64,000 nucleotides of DNA from Saccopteryx bilineata. Lineage: Eukaryota; Chordata; Mammalia; Chiroptera; Emballonuridae. The translations under genes were made by a program, and so were the position numbers. This document shows, one piece after another, positions 11,697 to 22,866 of the stretch. The notes beneath the pieces were generated by a model. The model searched no databases. It was not told the DNA's origin and worked only from the letters and a program-made list of their open reading frames with translations. Every line of letters begins with the position of its first letter. Position 1 is the first letter of the stretch. The DNA lies in the NCBI RefSeq assembly GCF_036850765.1, contig NC_089495.1:69106410-69170409 (forward strand), written 5' to 3'.

Positions 11697-14443
11697 TCAA
11701 AGGCAATGCTCACAAAGAATAAATTGTCAACCACTAAGTTACAGATCTTACCTCAAGCTAGAGTGCTTAACAGTGCCTGCATTTTATATAGATGAAGGTT
11801 TGCTAAAATGTTAAGGTCTGGATACCAAAGCTCCCAACTACTAATATTGTTGTCTTATATACTTCTTAACCAAAGAAAGTATGCTTATGCAATTTTAAAC
11901 CACAAACTTTTAAAGGTGTCTTCATTGAATAAAACTTGGATTTAATATGTGCACATGAAGAGAGAATCTCTAGGGTTAATGCAGGCTGAGTACTGATGAT
12001 CACTAATGAACATCAGATTCCATGACGGGCAAAACATACTTACTTGTTCCATTTCTGCTTGAAACTTTTATGAGAAGATTAAGTAGATATAATAATCACA
12101 GTTATCCCAAATAAAGTAACAAAAGATAATTAAACATGTTTAGTAGATAGAAGTAAATATCTTAAAATGGGTTAAAATTACCATAATGTTACTAATTGAC
12201 ATTCATGCTACATTTCTGTCATCCAAATGCATAGAAATGCCAGTTTAAGCCTTAGGCTTAAACTGGCATTTCTATGGCTTAGTGGGAAATTCTTCTGTAA
12301 AAACTTTAAAAAATTCTTGACAGTCAAAGTGGAAGTCTTATAGTGAATATTTTATAAAGCCTTAACAGTCTTATAATTTTCTACAGTTATAAAAATTAAA
12401 ATGAACAGTTCTACGTAAGGGAAGTCAGAAAATAACTATTCAGTCAATGGTCAAATTTCTTGATAATATTAACAGAAAAGAATCTTTTCTTCTCTGAAAT
12501 ACATCATTAAGATTTATTTAAAATGGAATATTCACTTCAGATTTAATTTTCTTCATGAGACAGATAAGAAGCCTCATTAATTTTTTTCTGTATAAAATCA
12601 CTTTAAACTAAGTCATTATCTTCCAAGGGCCATAATATGGGAAGGAGTTAAAGAGCAGGGAGGAGTATTTCTCATAACAATTCTGCAGACTAACCACTTC
12701 CTCTATGCTAGACACCATTATCATTTTATGTATTTTAATTCCTTTAATCCATACAAAAGCTTTATGAAATAATTATTTATTTAGGGACCCAAGCACACAA
12801 AGCAGTTTTGGAACTTTATTTCTATTAACAGGTTAAGATCATGTTCTAAAAATGTCACCAAAGGTTATTTTAAAACCTGAATTTTTAGTTATTGAATAAA
12901 ATTAATAATGAAAAATGGTATTTTTGAAACATAAAAGTATAACAGTTTTAAAATAACAATAAATAAATTGCTTATTGATAGTGAAACATATCTAAGTATC
13001 AGTTAATAAAATTACTTTCAAAATATTGTAATGACATTATTGAAATCATTTTTAAAAGCCATTTCTCTTGACAAAATTTCAAAAGCAATTGAGGATACTC
13101 CGTGTACCATAGAGAAGTTTGGGTCACATGATAAAGTTATGTTAAATCTTATCAAAGGCATTTGGCTTCTGTACAGTCAAGAGGGGAATCAATTAAAATT
13201 TTGGAAATTAAGTTTTCCTATGAATCTCTTAATACTGTTTGACAGGCTCTATCCTCTGAGAGTCAAAAGGTCAGCAATAATGAACAAGGCAGCACACTGA
13301 CATGGACTCTAGCATTTAAGTCAAATAAATCCCAGCATAGCAGGAGAATGACTTTCACCATAGCTCAACACTGGAGTTACCTTCCATGCAATAAAATCCA
13401 GAAGGTAGAATAGGTGTAGCTATCTGGACACACAAACTTCAAGTTTACTCTCATGGACTGTGTTCATATCACCCTAAAATATAGCAGTTTAGATGTTCCC
13501 AGGTCATCCTGAAACAATGTTATTTACAACATAAAATGCCTTATACACTTCACCTTCTGAAAACTATATAGATAAACTATTCCAAAATTTTGTCCTATTC
13601 TTTTCCAAAATAAAGTTTATATATTTATAGATCACTTTTCTTTAGTAATTTGGTATGATTGCAGGTATATCAAATTGGTATATGGATTATAGTTGTTCAT
13701 TAATGTAAACTTAACTCAAAACTATTATATATGTCAACCAAAATGATTATAAAATGTCAGATACCATTCATTATACATGATTTTCCTGTGTGCATATGGG
13801 AAGCAGTGGGTAGACAGTTTCCTAAGAGAGAAAAATGTCTTGTAATACCAACGTCTAGACCTATGGGGAAAAATTAGACTAAAAATTTTTACTGGAAATT
13901 TATAACCAGAAACACATATTTTAGTAAACACTTCTTATTTTCCTTCCATAGTTCTGACAAAAGAAATAACGGGACCAACCAAGAAAACAAATATTTCATG
14001 AACAAGTGATTTCCCTAAAGCACAATGATGAAATATAAATTTCAGATACAATCAAATGCATTCAAGTAGAAGGATTATATTAGTATTTTAGCAAGTAAGG
14101 CTATTATAGGCTGATTAAACACAAGTGAAAAAAAGGAAGGAAAAATAGTAACCTAGGAAGGGAGTTAACATCACTCACTAAAACAAAAATATATAAAAAA
14201 TACAAAAAGGCAAGTACCTGAAAAATGTTTTTGCTAAACTCAGAATTACATACAATAGCCAGTTGTGCAAAATCACTGACAGTGTACAAATTAGAAAATA
14301 AATTCAACAAATGTATCTGTTTAATTTTTAAAGAGAATTCTCCAAATAATATTTTTCTTATTCTATACATTTTTTAGTTAAATGATTAACATAGTAGTTT
14401 TTTTTTTTAATATGTCAATATAGGTAGAGGTATTGTGCTTATT
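11697..14443. other. Unique AT-rich spacer; palindrome and a weak MIR trace inside
   Basis: No gene is recognised. It contains the perfect palindrome at 12230-12276 and a weak MIR-like stretch at about 12700-12840 (ATTCCTTTAATCCATACAAA followed by an A-rich segment). An 89-codon ORF at 13031-13300 has no recognisable domain and ordinary AT-rich composition, so I treat it as chance. Confidence 0.45.
12230..12276. repeat. Perfect 23-bp inverted repeat with one-base spacer
   Basis: The left arm 12230-12252 (CATAGAAATGCCAGTTTAAG then CCT) and right arm 12254-12276 are exact reverse complements around a single T at 12253. Bases directly outside the arms do not pair. It is not part of any repeat I recognise. 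Confidence 0.97.
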
Positions 14444-14461
14444 AAGAAATATATCCCTGTT

Positions 14462-14833
14462 GGCCCTGGCTGGTTTGCTCAGTGGTAGACCATTGGCCTG
14501 GCGTGTAGGAGTCCCGGTTTTGATTCCCAGCCAGGGCACACAGGAGAAGCGCCCATCTGCTTCTCCACCCCTTCCACTCTCCTTCCTCTCTGTCTCTCTC
14601 TTCCCTTCCCGCAGCCAGTGCTCCATTGGAGAAAAGTTGGCCTGGGCGCTGAGGATAGCTCTATGGCCTCTGCCTCAGGCGCTAGAATGGCTCTGGTTGC
14701 AACAGAGCAAAGCCCCAGATGGGCAGAGCATCGCCCCCTGGTGGGAGTGCCGGGTGGATCCCGGTCGGGCACATGCAGGAGTCTGTCTGACTGCCTCCCC
14801 ATTTCCAACTTCAGAAAAATATATAAAAAAAAA
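14462..14833 (+). mobile_element. Type A bat tRNA-derived SINE
   Basis: The full-length head, body and A-rich tail are present. Perfect 18-bp target duplications AAGAAATATATCCCTGTT lie at 14444-14461 and 14834-14851. The B box is altered (GGTTTTGATTCC). Confidence 0.95.
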
Positions 14834-15104
14834 AAGAAATATATCCCTGTTAATTGTATTTTAATGCTCCATCTCAACTATATCAGTTAATTATTTCCAC
14901 CCACACTGTAGCCAGTAATTTTTAATATGAAACATTTCTTAATTAACTGTTTCTTATTTTGAACTTTTCTAATCCATCTTATACATTTATGTGTAGGAGT
15001 TATCTTTTAAAAACAAAATAAACCATGCTATGTCCTTATGTAAAACCATTTTATAATTTTATATTATTGTAAATATAAAAATACATAGTTATTATTTTGG
15101 CTGA

Positions 15105-15360
15105 CAAGACCCTACATGTGAGTCCTCATACTTACTTCACCAGCCTACTCTCTAATTGAGTTTATATTCTTCAGGTTTTACAACATGCCATATGTTCCTT
15201 GCATCAAACGTTTGCCAATGCTCTTCCTTTTGTTCAAACTGTTCTTTCTTTATATCTTCCTGTTATTTAGACCCTTTCCCATATTTCTCTGTAATTACAA
15301 AATGGTTCTTTCTTCAACATTGTTTCATATTTATAGTATTTATTTCTTGAGTTCATGTCA
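15105..15360. mobile_element. Possible L2-type fragment
   Basis: Phrases such as TTTGCCAATGCTCTTCCTTT and CTTCCTGTTATTTAGACC resemble the conserved 3' part of L2 elements. It is strongly diverged, and the orientation is not settled. This is a weak assignment from memory. Confidence 0.35.
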
Positions 15361-15611
15361 ATGAAGTTTATCAGAAGCTAGTATAATCAGATAGCAGCCA
15401 ATATACATAGAAAGTTGGAAAACAATCTGTATCTATCCACCAACCTACTAACTTACCTATTTGTCTCTATTATCTATGTAGAGAGATTTGGCATTCATTA
15501 GAATTAAACTAAGAGCCTGTCCAGTTCATAGATAAACAAGTTTCACCTTTAGGCAGTCTGATTCAGAGGAATGGAATTAAGCTTGGATACCCATATCTTT
15601 AACAAACTCTC

Positions 15612-15770
15612 TAGATGATGTTGATGATGATGATGATTTGTTGCCATCATCTTCTTTTTTCTCCTCTTCTTCCTTTTTCTTTTCTTTTTGTTTTCATTCT
15701 TGTCTTGTTGTTGTTCTGCTTGTACTTACTCTCATCATCCTGCTTTGTTCTCTTCTTCTTCTTCTATAAT
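15612..15770. repeat. TGA-triplet microsatellite and TTC-rich tract
   Basis: 15612-15640 is a short run of GATGAT/TGATGA triplets. 15640-15770 is rich in TTC, CTTTTT and TTGTTG units on this strand, including TTCTTCTTCTTC near 15750. It looks like simple-sequence DNA. Confidence 0.75.
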
Positions 15771-15784
15771 ATATAGTTCCTAAT

Positions 15785-16215
15785 TCATAAAATTCATCAT
15801 TTTATACTGTATAATTCATTGGTTTAAGTATAGTTACAAAGTTTTGCAAACATTACCATTGCCTGCTTCAAGTGCATCTTTATTACTCCAAAAAGAACAC
15901 TTATGGCCATCAGCAAACAGTCACCATTTCTCCCTCACTCTCCCTCCCCCTGTCTCTGCAATCTTCTAATCCACTTTTTTTATGTGGCTTTGACTATTCT
16001 GGCATTTTATACAAATATAGTTATGTAATATAAGCTTTTTATGTTGATATTCTTTCCCTCAACCTGATGTTTTCAAAGTTCATTTATAATGTAACATGCA
16101 CCAGTACTTGTTTTCTTTATAACTAAACAATATTGCATTGTGTGGATATCTATATTATGTTTATCCATTCATCTATTGATCAAAGTTTAGGTTGTTATCA
16201 CTTTTTGGCTGTCAT
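15785..16215 (-). mobile_element. Old L1 3'-end fragment, antisense
   Basis: It reads as the antisense of an old L1 3'UTR and ORF2 end. Typical phrases are ATTCATTGGTTTAAGTATAG, TTTATGTGGCTTTGACTATT, TGTGGATATCTATATTATG and TTTATCCATTCATCTATTGA. It is diverged, with no frame left. Confidence 0.7.
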
Positions 16216-17304
16216 CTAAAATGATGTTAATTTTAGTATATGTTTATTGGATGATATTTTTATAATGTTAATACTTTTAAATTAATTAGGATTAATTGTA
16301 TGGCTTTATATATGATTTATCAAAGAAAATGCTTCATGTACATACAAGAACAATGTGTTTTCTGTTATTATTGAATGAAGAGTTCTACAGTTGTCTCTTA
16401 GATCTAGTTGATTTACAGTATTGTAATGACTATACAAACACACAAGCTTGTGTGCGTGCACACACACACACATACCTGCATATAAATATTTAAAAATGAA
16501 AATTTCACTATGTTAAACTCATGTAATTATTACATCAATTACTAGAATCATTAATATCTGGTCCTAATTGAATTCACCTATTATGGTCACTAAGAATAAC
16601 AGACAAAATATTAATAAGTATAATTACTTGACTATAATATTAAGTATAATGCTAAATATATTTAAGTATGATTTAAATTAATTTTGGATTTCAACAATCA
16701 AAAAGACAGCATAAACCATAATAAACCATAAATTTAGGGCTATAATAAGATCTTGTTTACTAAAATAAAGGTAGTCTTCCATGTTACTTACATATTGCTG
16801 CTTTCATGATAAAAAATCTTTCAGAATAATCCTTTATTAATTGTTTTTAGTAATTCCATTCAGCCCATTTTCAGGGTTTAAGTGCTTCTAATAAAAATAA
16901 AAATAAATATTACAAGTAAGTACAATTCAAAATAAAATTGTTGAGTACATGGATAACAAATACTATGAATTTGTATGTATGATTGAGTTAAAAGCAAAAA
17001 CAAAATGTATTTAGTTTTATGCTTGCAGATTCCCTTATGGTATCAAATAAATTTTGCATGTATTTTTAAAATCCATATCTAGTAAATGTTTTATTCTTGT
17101 GGATATGCCTTTAATACTGAATTAAATATTGAATTCTACAATTGAGATCAATCTAAAATCTGAAGAACCAAGTCACCAAATTGTGATAGACATACTATCC
17201 TCTATTTCTAGGGAAGTAGGTTTTTTAATTTAAATTACTGGCTTATATATACCCAGGTAACAATTTTGAGTGAGAAATGGGAGTGTTTGCAACAATTTTT
17301 AAAA
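16216..17304. other. Unique AT-rich spacer, nothing recognised
   Basis: No gene or clear repeat is seen. There is a short CA microsatellite at about 16456-16472 (GTGCACACACACACACA). Confidence 0.5.
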
Positions 17305-17460
17305 TATTTATTTTATTGATTTTATCAAAAGAGGAAGGGGGAGAGAGTCAGACAGACAGGAACATTGTTCTGTTTCTGTATGTGCCCTGACCAGGGATTG
17401 AACTGGCAACCTCTGTGCTTCAGGATGATGCTCTAACCAACCAAGTTGTCTGACCAGGGC
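17305..17460 (-). mobile_element. Type D (older, short) tRNA-derived SINE
   Basis: Read on the minus strand it begins GCCCTGGTCAGACAACTTGG, has a B-box-like GTTCAATCCC, then a CT-rich stretch and an AT-rich tail. It is shorter and more diverged than type A. Confidence 0.8.
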
Positions 17461-17598
17461 ATTAACAATAATTATGAATGAAAAATAGGAGTTTTCACAT
17501 ACAAAGAATTGGACAAAAATAAATAATTTAGGAATTACAAATGTAATAGTTATGGGCATTATACAAAAGATGTTATAAGTTTAAAATATAGTAATATA

Positions 17599-17980
17599 GG
17601 CCCTGGCCGGTTGGCTCAGTGGTAGAGCATCAGCCTAGCGTGCTAAAGTCCCGGGTTCGATTCCCAGCCAGGGCACACAGAGGAAGCGCCCATCTGCTTC
17701 TCTACCCCTCCCCCTCTCCTTCCTCTCTGCCTCTCTTCCCCTCCTGCAGCTGGGGCTCCATTGGAGCGAAGATGGCCCGGGCACTGGGGATGGCTCCATG
17801 GCCTCTGCCTCAGGCGCTAGACTGACTCTGGTCGCAACGCCCCGGATGGGCAGAGCATCGCCCCCTGGTGGGCGTGCCAGGTTGACCCTGGTCGGGCACA
17901 TGTGGGAGTCTGTCTGACTGCCTCCCCGTTTCTAGCTTCAGAAAAAAACAAAAAAAATAAATAAATAAAAATTATAAAAT
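17599..17980 (+). mobile_element. Type A bat tRNA-derived SINE
   Basis: The head has an intact B box GGTTCGATTCC, and the body and A-rich tail are full length. Probable target duplications are AAAATATAGTAATATA (17583-17598) and AAAATGTGGTAATATA (17981-17996), with two differences. Confidence 0.93.
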
Positions 17981-18284
17981 AAAATGTGGTAATATATGTA
18001 TAATTATTTGTATATGTAATAATTATTAGTCTTAATCATACAATGTTTTTTTAAAAATGACTCAATAATTCATCTGAGAAAATGTCATGTTTATCACTCT
18101 AATGTGGGTTAACTTAGTAAATATAATTGTTGGAAAATAGTCAACTTAGTTTAATATATATTTAATATATATATAATAAGTGATATTTCTGGGATTGAAA
18201 CATAAATCGATCTAACTTAAGAGTCTTATTTTTAAACATCTAGATGTACTGCATGTTATATTTAGGTTCAGGGCTCCTTTAAAT

Positions 18285-18701
18285 TGAAAGCCCCTTTAAA
18301 CTCAAATTACCTTCACCTAACCTCCTATTAGGGCAACTTCTTCATTAAGCATCTCCCTTGCCCAGCCTCCCCCTCCCTTTAAGTAACTACCTTACCCTGA
18401 AAAATATCCTTGGAACAAGGCTATCAGGAAGGACCTGAGGGTTGGGAAAGGGAGACAGTATGTGACCAAGGCCACAAACTAAGATATGCTAATCTAAACA
18501 TGTCCAAGTGCACCCAAACACAGCCCAGCAAATACCTGCAATAATCCCTATATGTAATGCTCCCTCCCACAGCTCAGGGCTGACATACTTTTCTGGTCTC
18601 AGCCCACTTGCACCCAGGTGCTGTTAAAATAAATGTTTTTTTTTTTTTTTGGAACATACTAGACCCGTGTTTTCAGTTCAGCCCACGGTTTCTGCCTTTC
18701 A
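18285..18701 (+). mobile_element. Probable solo LTR of an endogenous retrovirus, unclassified
   Basis: The stretch is GC-richer than its surroundings, starts TGAAAG and ends CTTTCA (matching terminal inverted bases), and has AATAAA at 18628-18633 followed by a T run. This order fits U3-R-U5 in sense orientation. I found no flanking target duplication, so the ends are uncertain and no internal retroviral genes are present. It could instead be another retroposon. Confidence 0.5.
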
Positions 18702-19049
18702 CTCCAATCTGAAATGCAATTTAGTTTTAATGTTTATGCAAATCCAACCCTTCAATTAAATGCATGCACAAATTGCATTTTTAACAGATACCAATGGGTA
18801 GTCTCAGAAGTCATATTTTATGTTTTGTATAAATAAAATATCTGGAAGCCAACAATTATTTGGCTATTCAATATTAATTTTAAAAATAGTTTTGTGTAAT
18901 TTTTACAGATACCTATTAGCACTTGGTCTGGGCTAAATGCCCTACTTTAAGAGGGACAAGAGAAGAGGCAACCATATCCTATAATAAATTCAGTAGCTCA
19001 TTTTAGTATATCTCAATTAGTCTAAAAAAAGTTACTTAATATTTTACTT

Positions 19050-19441
19050 TTGTTTTTTATTCAGTGAAAGGAAGGGAGGCAGAGATAGACTCCTGCATGC
19101 ACCCGACTAGAATCCACTCAGCAATCCCACTAGATGTGATGTTCTATCCATTTGGGGTGTTGCTCCATTGCTTAGCAATCAAGCTCTTCTTAATGCTTGA
19201 GGCGAAGGCCATGGAGCTATCCTCAATGCCCAGGGCCCACTCTCTCCAATCAAGCCATGGCTGCAGGAGGGAAAGAGAGAGAGAGAGAGAGAAAGAGAAA
19301 GAGAGAGAGAGAAAGAAAAGGGAGAAGGGGAGGGGTGGAGAAGCTGATTAGTACTTCTCCTGTGTGCCCTTACTGGGAATCAAATCAGGGTCATCCACAC
19401 ATTGGGCTGATTCTCTACCATTGAGCCAACTAACTAGGGCT
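19050..19441 (-). mobile_element. Type A SINE, older copy
   Basis: On the minus strand it reads AGCCCTAGTTAGTTGGCTCA, then the type A body, here with a long (GA)n expansion at 19266-19320. The CTCCTGCATGCACCCGACTA segment is the usual 3' body in antisense. Many differences from the young copies suggest an older insertion. Confidence 0.88.
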
Positions 19442-19788
19442 CTTTTACTAATTTTTTAACATGAAAAATTTTGCTCGTTTATTAAATATAAGAATAAACG
19501 TCAAATCTCATTTTTTCTTTTACATAGGTTATTTCTATTAGTTTTTAGTATGGCCTGGGAAACCTCTATATCTTCACTTTTTATTGAATATTCTTATATT
19601 GCATTTCTGCTTTTCAGAATTCTCAGTTTTCTCAGAGGCCAGCTCTATCTTTATAGACTATCATTGGCAGTTCCGTGGGTAGTGGATCAGCCCTCATGCT
19701 ATTAAAGAATTGTTATGCCTTGAACATCTTATCACTTAGATTTTAAAAATGGTTATATCAATCATTTATTGTTCTTTTTATTGCAATG

Positions 19789-20908
19789 CAGACAGGTGCT
19801 TCTCAACTTATAATGGGTTGCATCCTGTTGGGCAAATGAGTTTGTAAAGTTTGTATTATCTGAGTTTGCTCACTTTTATTGTTAAAAGTGGTGCTGGGCA
19901 GTGCTATGTATATAATCTGTGAAGTTCCAAATTACCTTACTGCTTGGGAAGGGCTATTGTTATTCTAATGTTTGCTGGAGGAGGGATTTTCACACCAGAA
20001 AAGTTTTGAAAGGAGCAATGGAGAGAAGGAGAAGGAGAAGAGGAAGAGAAGCCAAGAGGGCAGGGAAAGACAGAGAAGCCAGTTTTCTGAGAGGGAAGCC
20101 ATGATTTGCAAGGTGAGCAGAGAGAAGCAGGGTGCTGAAGAAGAAGCTAGTTTTTTGCAGAGAGGAGACAATGTGCAGATTGGGAACCAGAGGTAAGGAG
20201 CTTTGAGACTGGTGAGGCCTTTGATTCTATGAAAAAACAGAGATTCTCCTGATTGTGGAACCAGAGAATGTGTCAGTAGCTTTGTGAGCTCTGAGTGAAA
20301 GTGAAGTGTTTTTCCCTGCATGTTTGCTCATCAGCCAGTGCGAGTCTTGAATAAAGGAATGGCCCACCATTTTTTGGCACCACTGTTTCTTTACTGTCTG
20401 CCCAAATCCAATGGGAACCTGCATGTGAATGGCCATGATGGTGGTGGCCCCTGGCCTTACACATCCCAATAAACCCATTGTAAGTTGAAAATAAGACAAA
20501 AATACATTTAATACACCTAACCTACAAAAGAGCATAGCTTAAATTTCCTTAGAACACTTACATTATCTTACAGTTGGGTAATTATCTTGAGTTTCATCTT
20601 TTCTTTCTCTTCTCACCAGAAGCAGGAGGCACAGGTGGGTATTTTATAGACATCATGAGATGTAAAAACACAAATTATAGTATCCAAAAATTGCTGGCAA
20701 CCTAGTATTTGAGTTATTTACCCTTATGATCATGTGACTGACTGGCAGCTGTGTCTCACTGCCTCTGCCCAGCATTAGTGAGTAGTGCACCACATCTTAA
20801 TAGCCTTGGAAAAGGTCAAAATTCAAAATTTGAAATATGGTTTCTACTGATTTCATATTACATTTGTACTATTGTAAAGTTGAAAATTCATAATTCAGGT
20901 ACTGTCTG
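19789..20908. mobile_element. Tigger/MER2-type DNA transposon, interrupted by an LTR
   Basis: The left end CAGACAGGTGCTTCTCAACT and the right end (antisense CAGACAGTACCTGAATTATG) form the terminal inverted repeats. The interior after 20467 (AATAAACCCATTGTAAGTTG, ATTTAATACACCTAACCTAC, AACACTTACATTATCTTACA) follows the short non-autonomous Tigger/MER2 consensus as I recall it. TA follows the right end (20909-20910); the left TA has become TG. No transposase is encoded. It is split at 19826-20461 by an LTR. Confidence 0.8.
19826..20461 (+). mobile_element. Solo LTR inserted in the Tigger element
   Basis: The LTR starts TGTTGGGC and ends GGCCTTACA (TGT...ACA). Perfect 5-bp target duplications CATCC lie at 19821-19825 and 20462-20466, so removing it rejoins the Tigger sequence. 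A sense polyadenylation signal AATAAA lies near 20350. The centre (20010-20160) is GA-rich. Five-bp duplications fit class III (ERVL/MaLR) or some other retroviral integrases; I did not identify the family. Confidence 0.85.
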
Positions 20909-22442
20909 TACTTAAAAATAATATAAGATTAATCATGACTATAGTCTCATTCAATTATAATATTTACCCTTCATATTCAAGCTAACAAAAATGTCAATAA
21001 ATCAAATCTCTTCTTACTATGCCTACTTTTAGTTTCCTAATATTGTTTTAATTTTGTTGCTAATGAGAATTCTGGATCTTTTTAAAAGCAGTCTTTAAAT
21101 TCTTCCTACCATTTACAAACAACTTAGACAGGAACATGGTAACAGGCTCCTAGTAACTCATCAAATTTTGTAATGAAGATTTGTTCTCGGCTTTAGATAT
21201 ATTACAATTTAGGTAAAATTACCATAACAGTAGTTGTAAGATATTCAAAATGTTTTAAGGTAACTTACTTATTCAAAAAAGTGAAGGTTTTTTATTGGGT
21301 AAATCCCTGGGAGCTATAAATTTTCTTTTTATACAACCTCCCACAATGAAGGCATTTCTTAAACAGGATTATGCTAAAGGCACAAAAACATATTAACAAC
21401 CAGATACTAAGAAGCAGATATATAGATTCTTTTTATAGCTCATGGTAAGTCTCATTCTACCCTTAGGCACTACTGCTAGCAATCTGCAGGAAAGGGTAGC
21501 TATGAGATAGAGGCAAAAGAAATCTGTCAGTAGGACCAGCCATAGTTTTTGGTTGGTAGATGATAGATTTTACCCTTAAAACAGAGGACCAACAGAATAA
21601 TAAATATCAATGAAAAAATAATACTTTCTAATAAAATTAGAAATAATAAAATTAAAATAATTTCAAATGAAATTATTAGGCTGTTGTAGTTGTTATACAG
21701 TCTTTCTAACCACCTGCATATCTTGAGTAGTATTTAATGCATCATTGTTGGTGGTGGTGGAGATGAACAAATATATATATATATATTTTTATATATATAC
21801 TCAACATGTCCATACTTATTCAGAATTCTCTCTGATAAATTTCAATGACTATGATTAAAATAGAAAGTAATTTTCTTTAGAGTAATATTACTGATTAGAT
21901 TATTTCAAATGTTAATTAATTTCTTCTAGTGGGTAAATTATAGATAAGTTACATATGTGTGTATAACATACTATTTAAACCAAAGTATTTTAAAAGTTAA
22001 ATACCCTACAGTCAGGTTAAAAAAAAAAAAAGGCTTGTACAGAAGTTCATTGATTCATTTATTCAAAAAACATGCTGGGAACTATTTTAATTACTGAGGA
22101 TACAAAAAAAACAAAACATAAAAACCTTGATTGCTTAAAAAGAGACATGCAGTACAATGGAATTTTTTTAAAGGAGGAAATGCTCTTTTAGTAAAGAAAT
22201 CAGAAAAGTCTTAGTAAAAAAAGACCATTTCAATTGTAATAAAAAGAATACAATTGACAAAGTCAGTTCATAAAAGCTTTTTTGTTCAGATATCAATTTT
22301 ATAAATAAATAACTTCTTTGGTTCTTTTTTTTTCTTAGCAGGAAATATTCTCTTAATCTAAAATGTTTATCAATAATTTATTTTTAACTTCTGTTTAGGA
22401 ATTACAACTAAACTTAACCTGTATAGAAGTTTTTTTTCTAAA
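20909..22442. other. Unique AT-rich spacer, nothing recognised
   Basis: No gene is seen. A short (AT)n tract lies at 21770-21800, and A or T runs occur at 22019-22031 and 22326-22334. Confidence 0.5.
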
Positions 22443-22866
22443 TGTTGTCTTGACCCACTTTTGAGGCCCTGGCTAGAGGCTGGTGAGAAGCTGATTAAAT
22501 TTATATGCCAACCACTCCCATAATTAGGCTCTGAGTCTCTCAAATCAGGCACTAGGCAATAGAAGATAACCCCCATGCCCTGGAGCCTGAAATCATTCAA
22601 ATCAGCCAGACCACAGGCCAGACAAACCTAGCTAACCCCCTACATCCTACTTTCCATGAATAAACTATCTTGTAGCTCCAGCTTGCTCTTAGACTATCTC
22701 CTGTAGCTCCAGCATGCTGTTATCCTGTCTGGGGTGTAATCCCATGTGGTCTTTTCTAGCTGTCTTCTTTCATTTTGAGATGAAAGAATCAAAGAGTTTG
22801 ATCTTTCATCTAAGTGTCAGTGTGTTGTGTTTCACCATAAAAAGAATCTTTTAATCTTATAAAACA
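22443..22866 (+). mobile_element. Retroviral LTR with downstream primer-binding-like site
   Basis: The stretch starts TGTTGTCTTGACCC and ends TTATAAAACA (TGTT...AACA). A sense AATAAA lies at about 22657-22662. Two bases after the end comes TGGCACTGTGAGCAGGAT (22869-22886), which has the TGG start and position of a tRNA primer-binding site. Together these suggest the 5' LTR of a provirus rather than a solo LTR. No target duplication could be tested because no 3' LTR was found. Confidence 0.6.

Noticed and set aside
12230..12276. MicroRNA precursor
   Set aside because: The loop is a single base and the stem only 23 bp, both outside the normal precursor shape.
13031..13300. 89-codon ORF as a small gene
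   Set aside because: No domain, no start or promoter signal, and AT-rich composition as in its surroundings; expected by chance in a window this size.
17599..17675. tRNA gene
   Set aside because: The A and B boxes belong to a SINE head that continues into the SINE body and A tail. The cloverleaf is not completed by a 3' acceptor stem.
19965..20321. 118-codon minus-strand ORF
   Set aside because: It lies wholly inside the solo LTR and is antisense to its GA-rich core.
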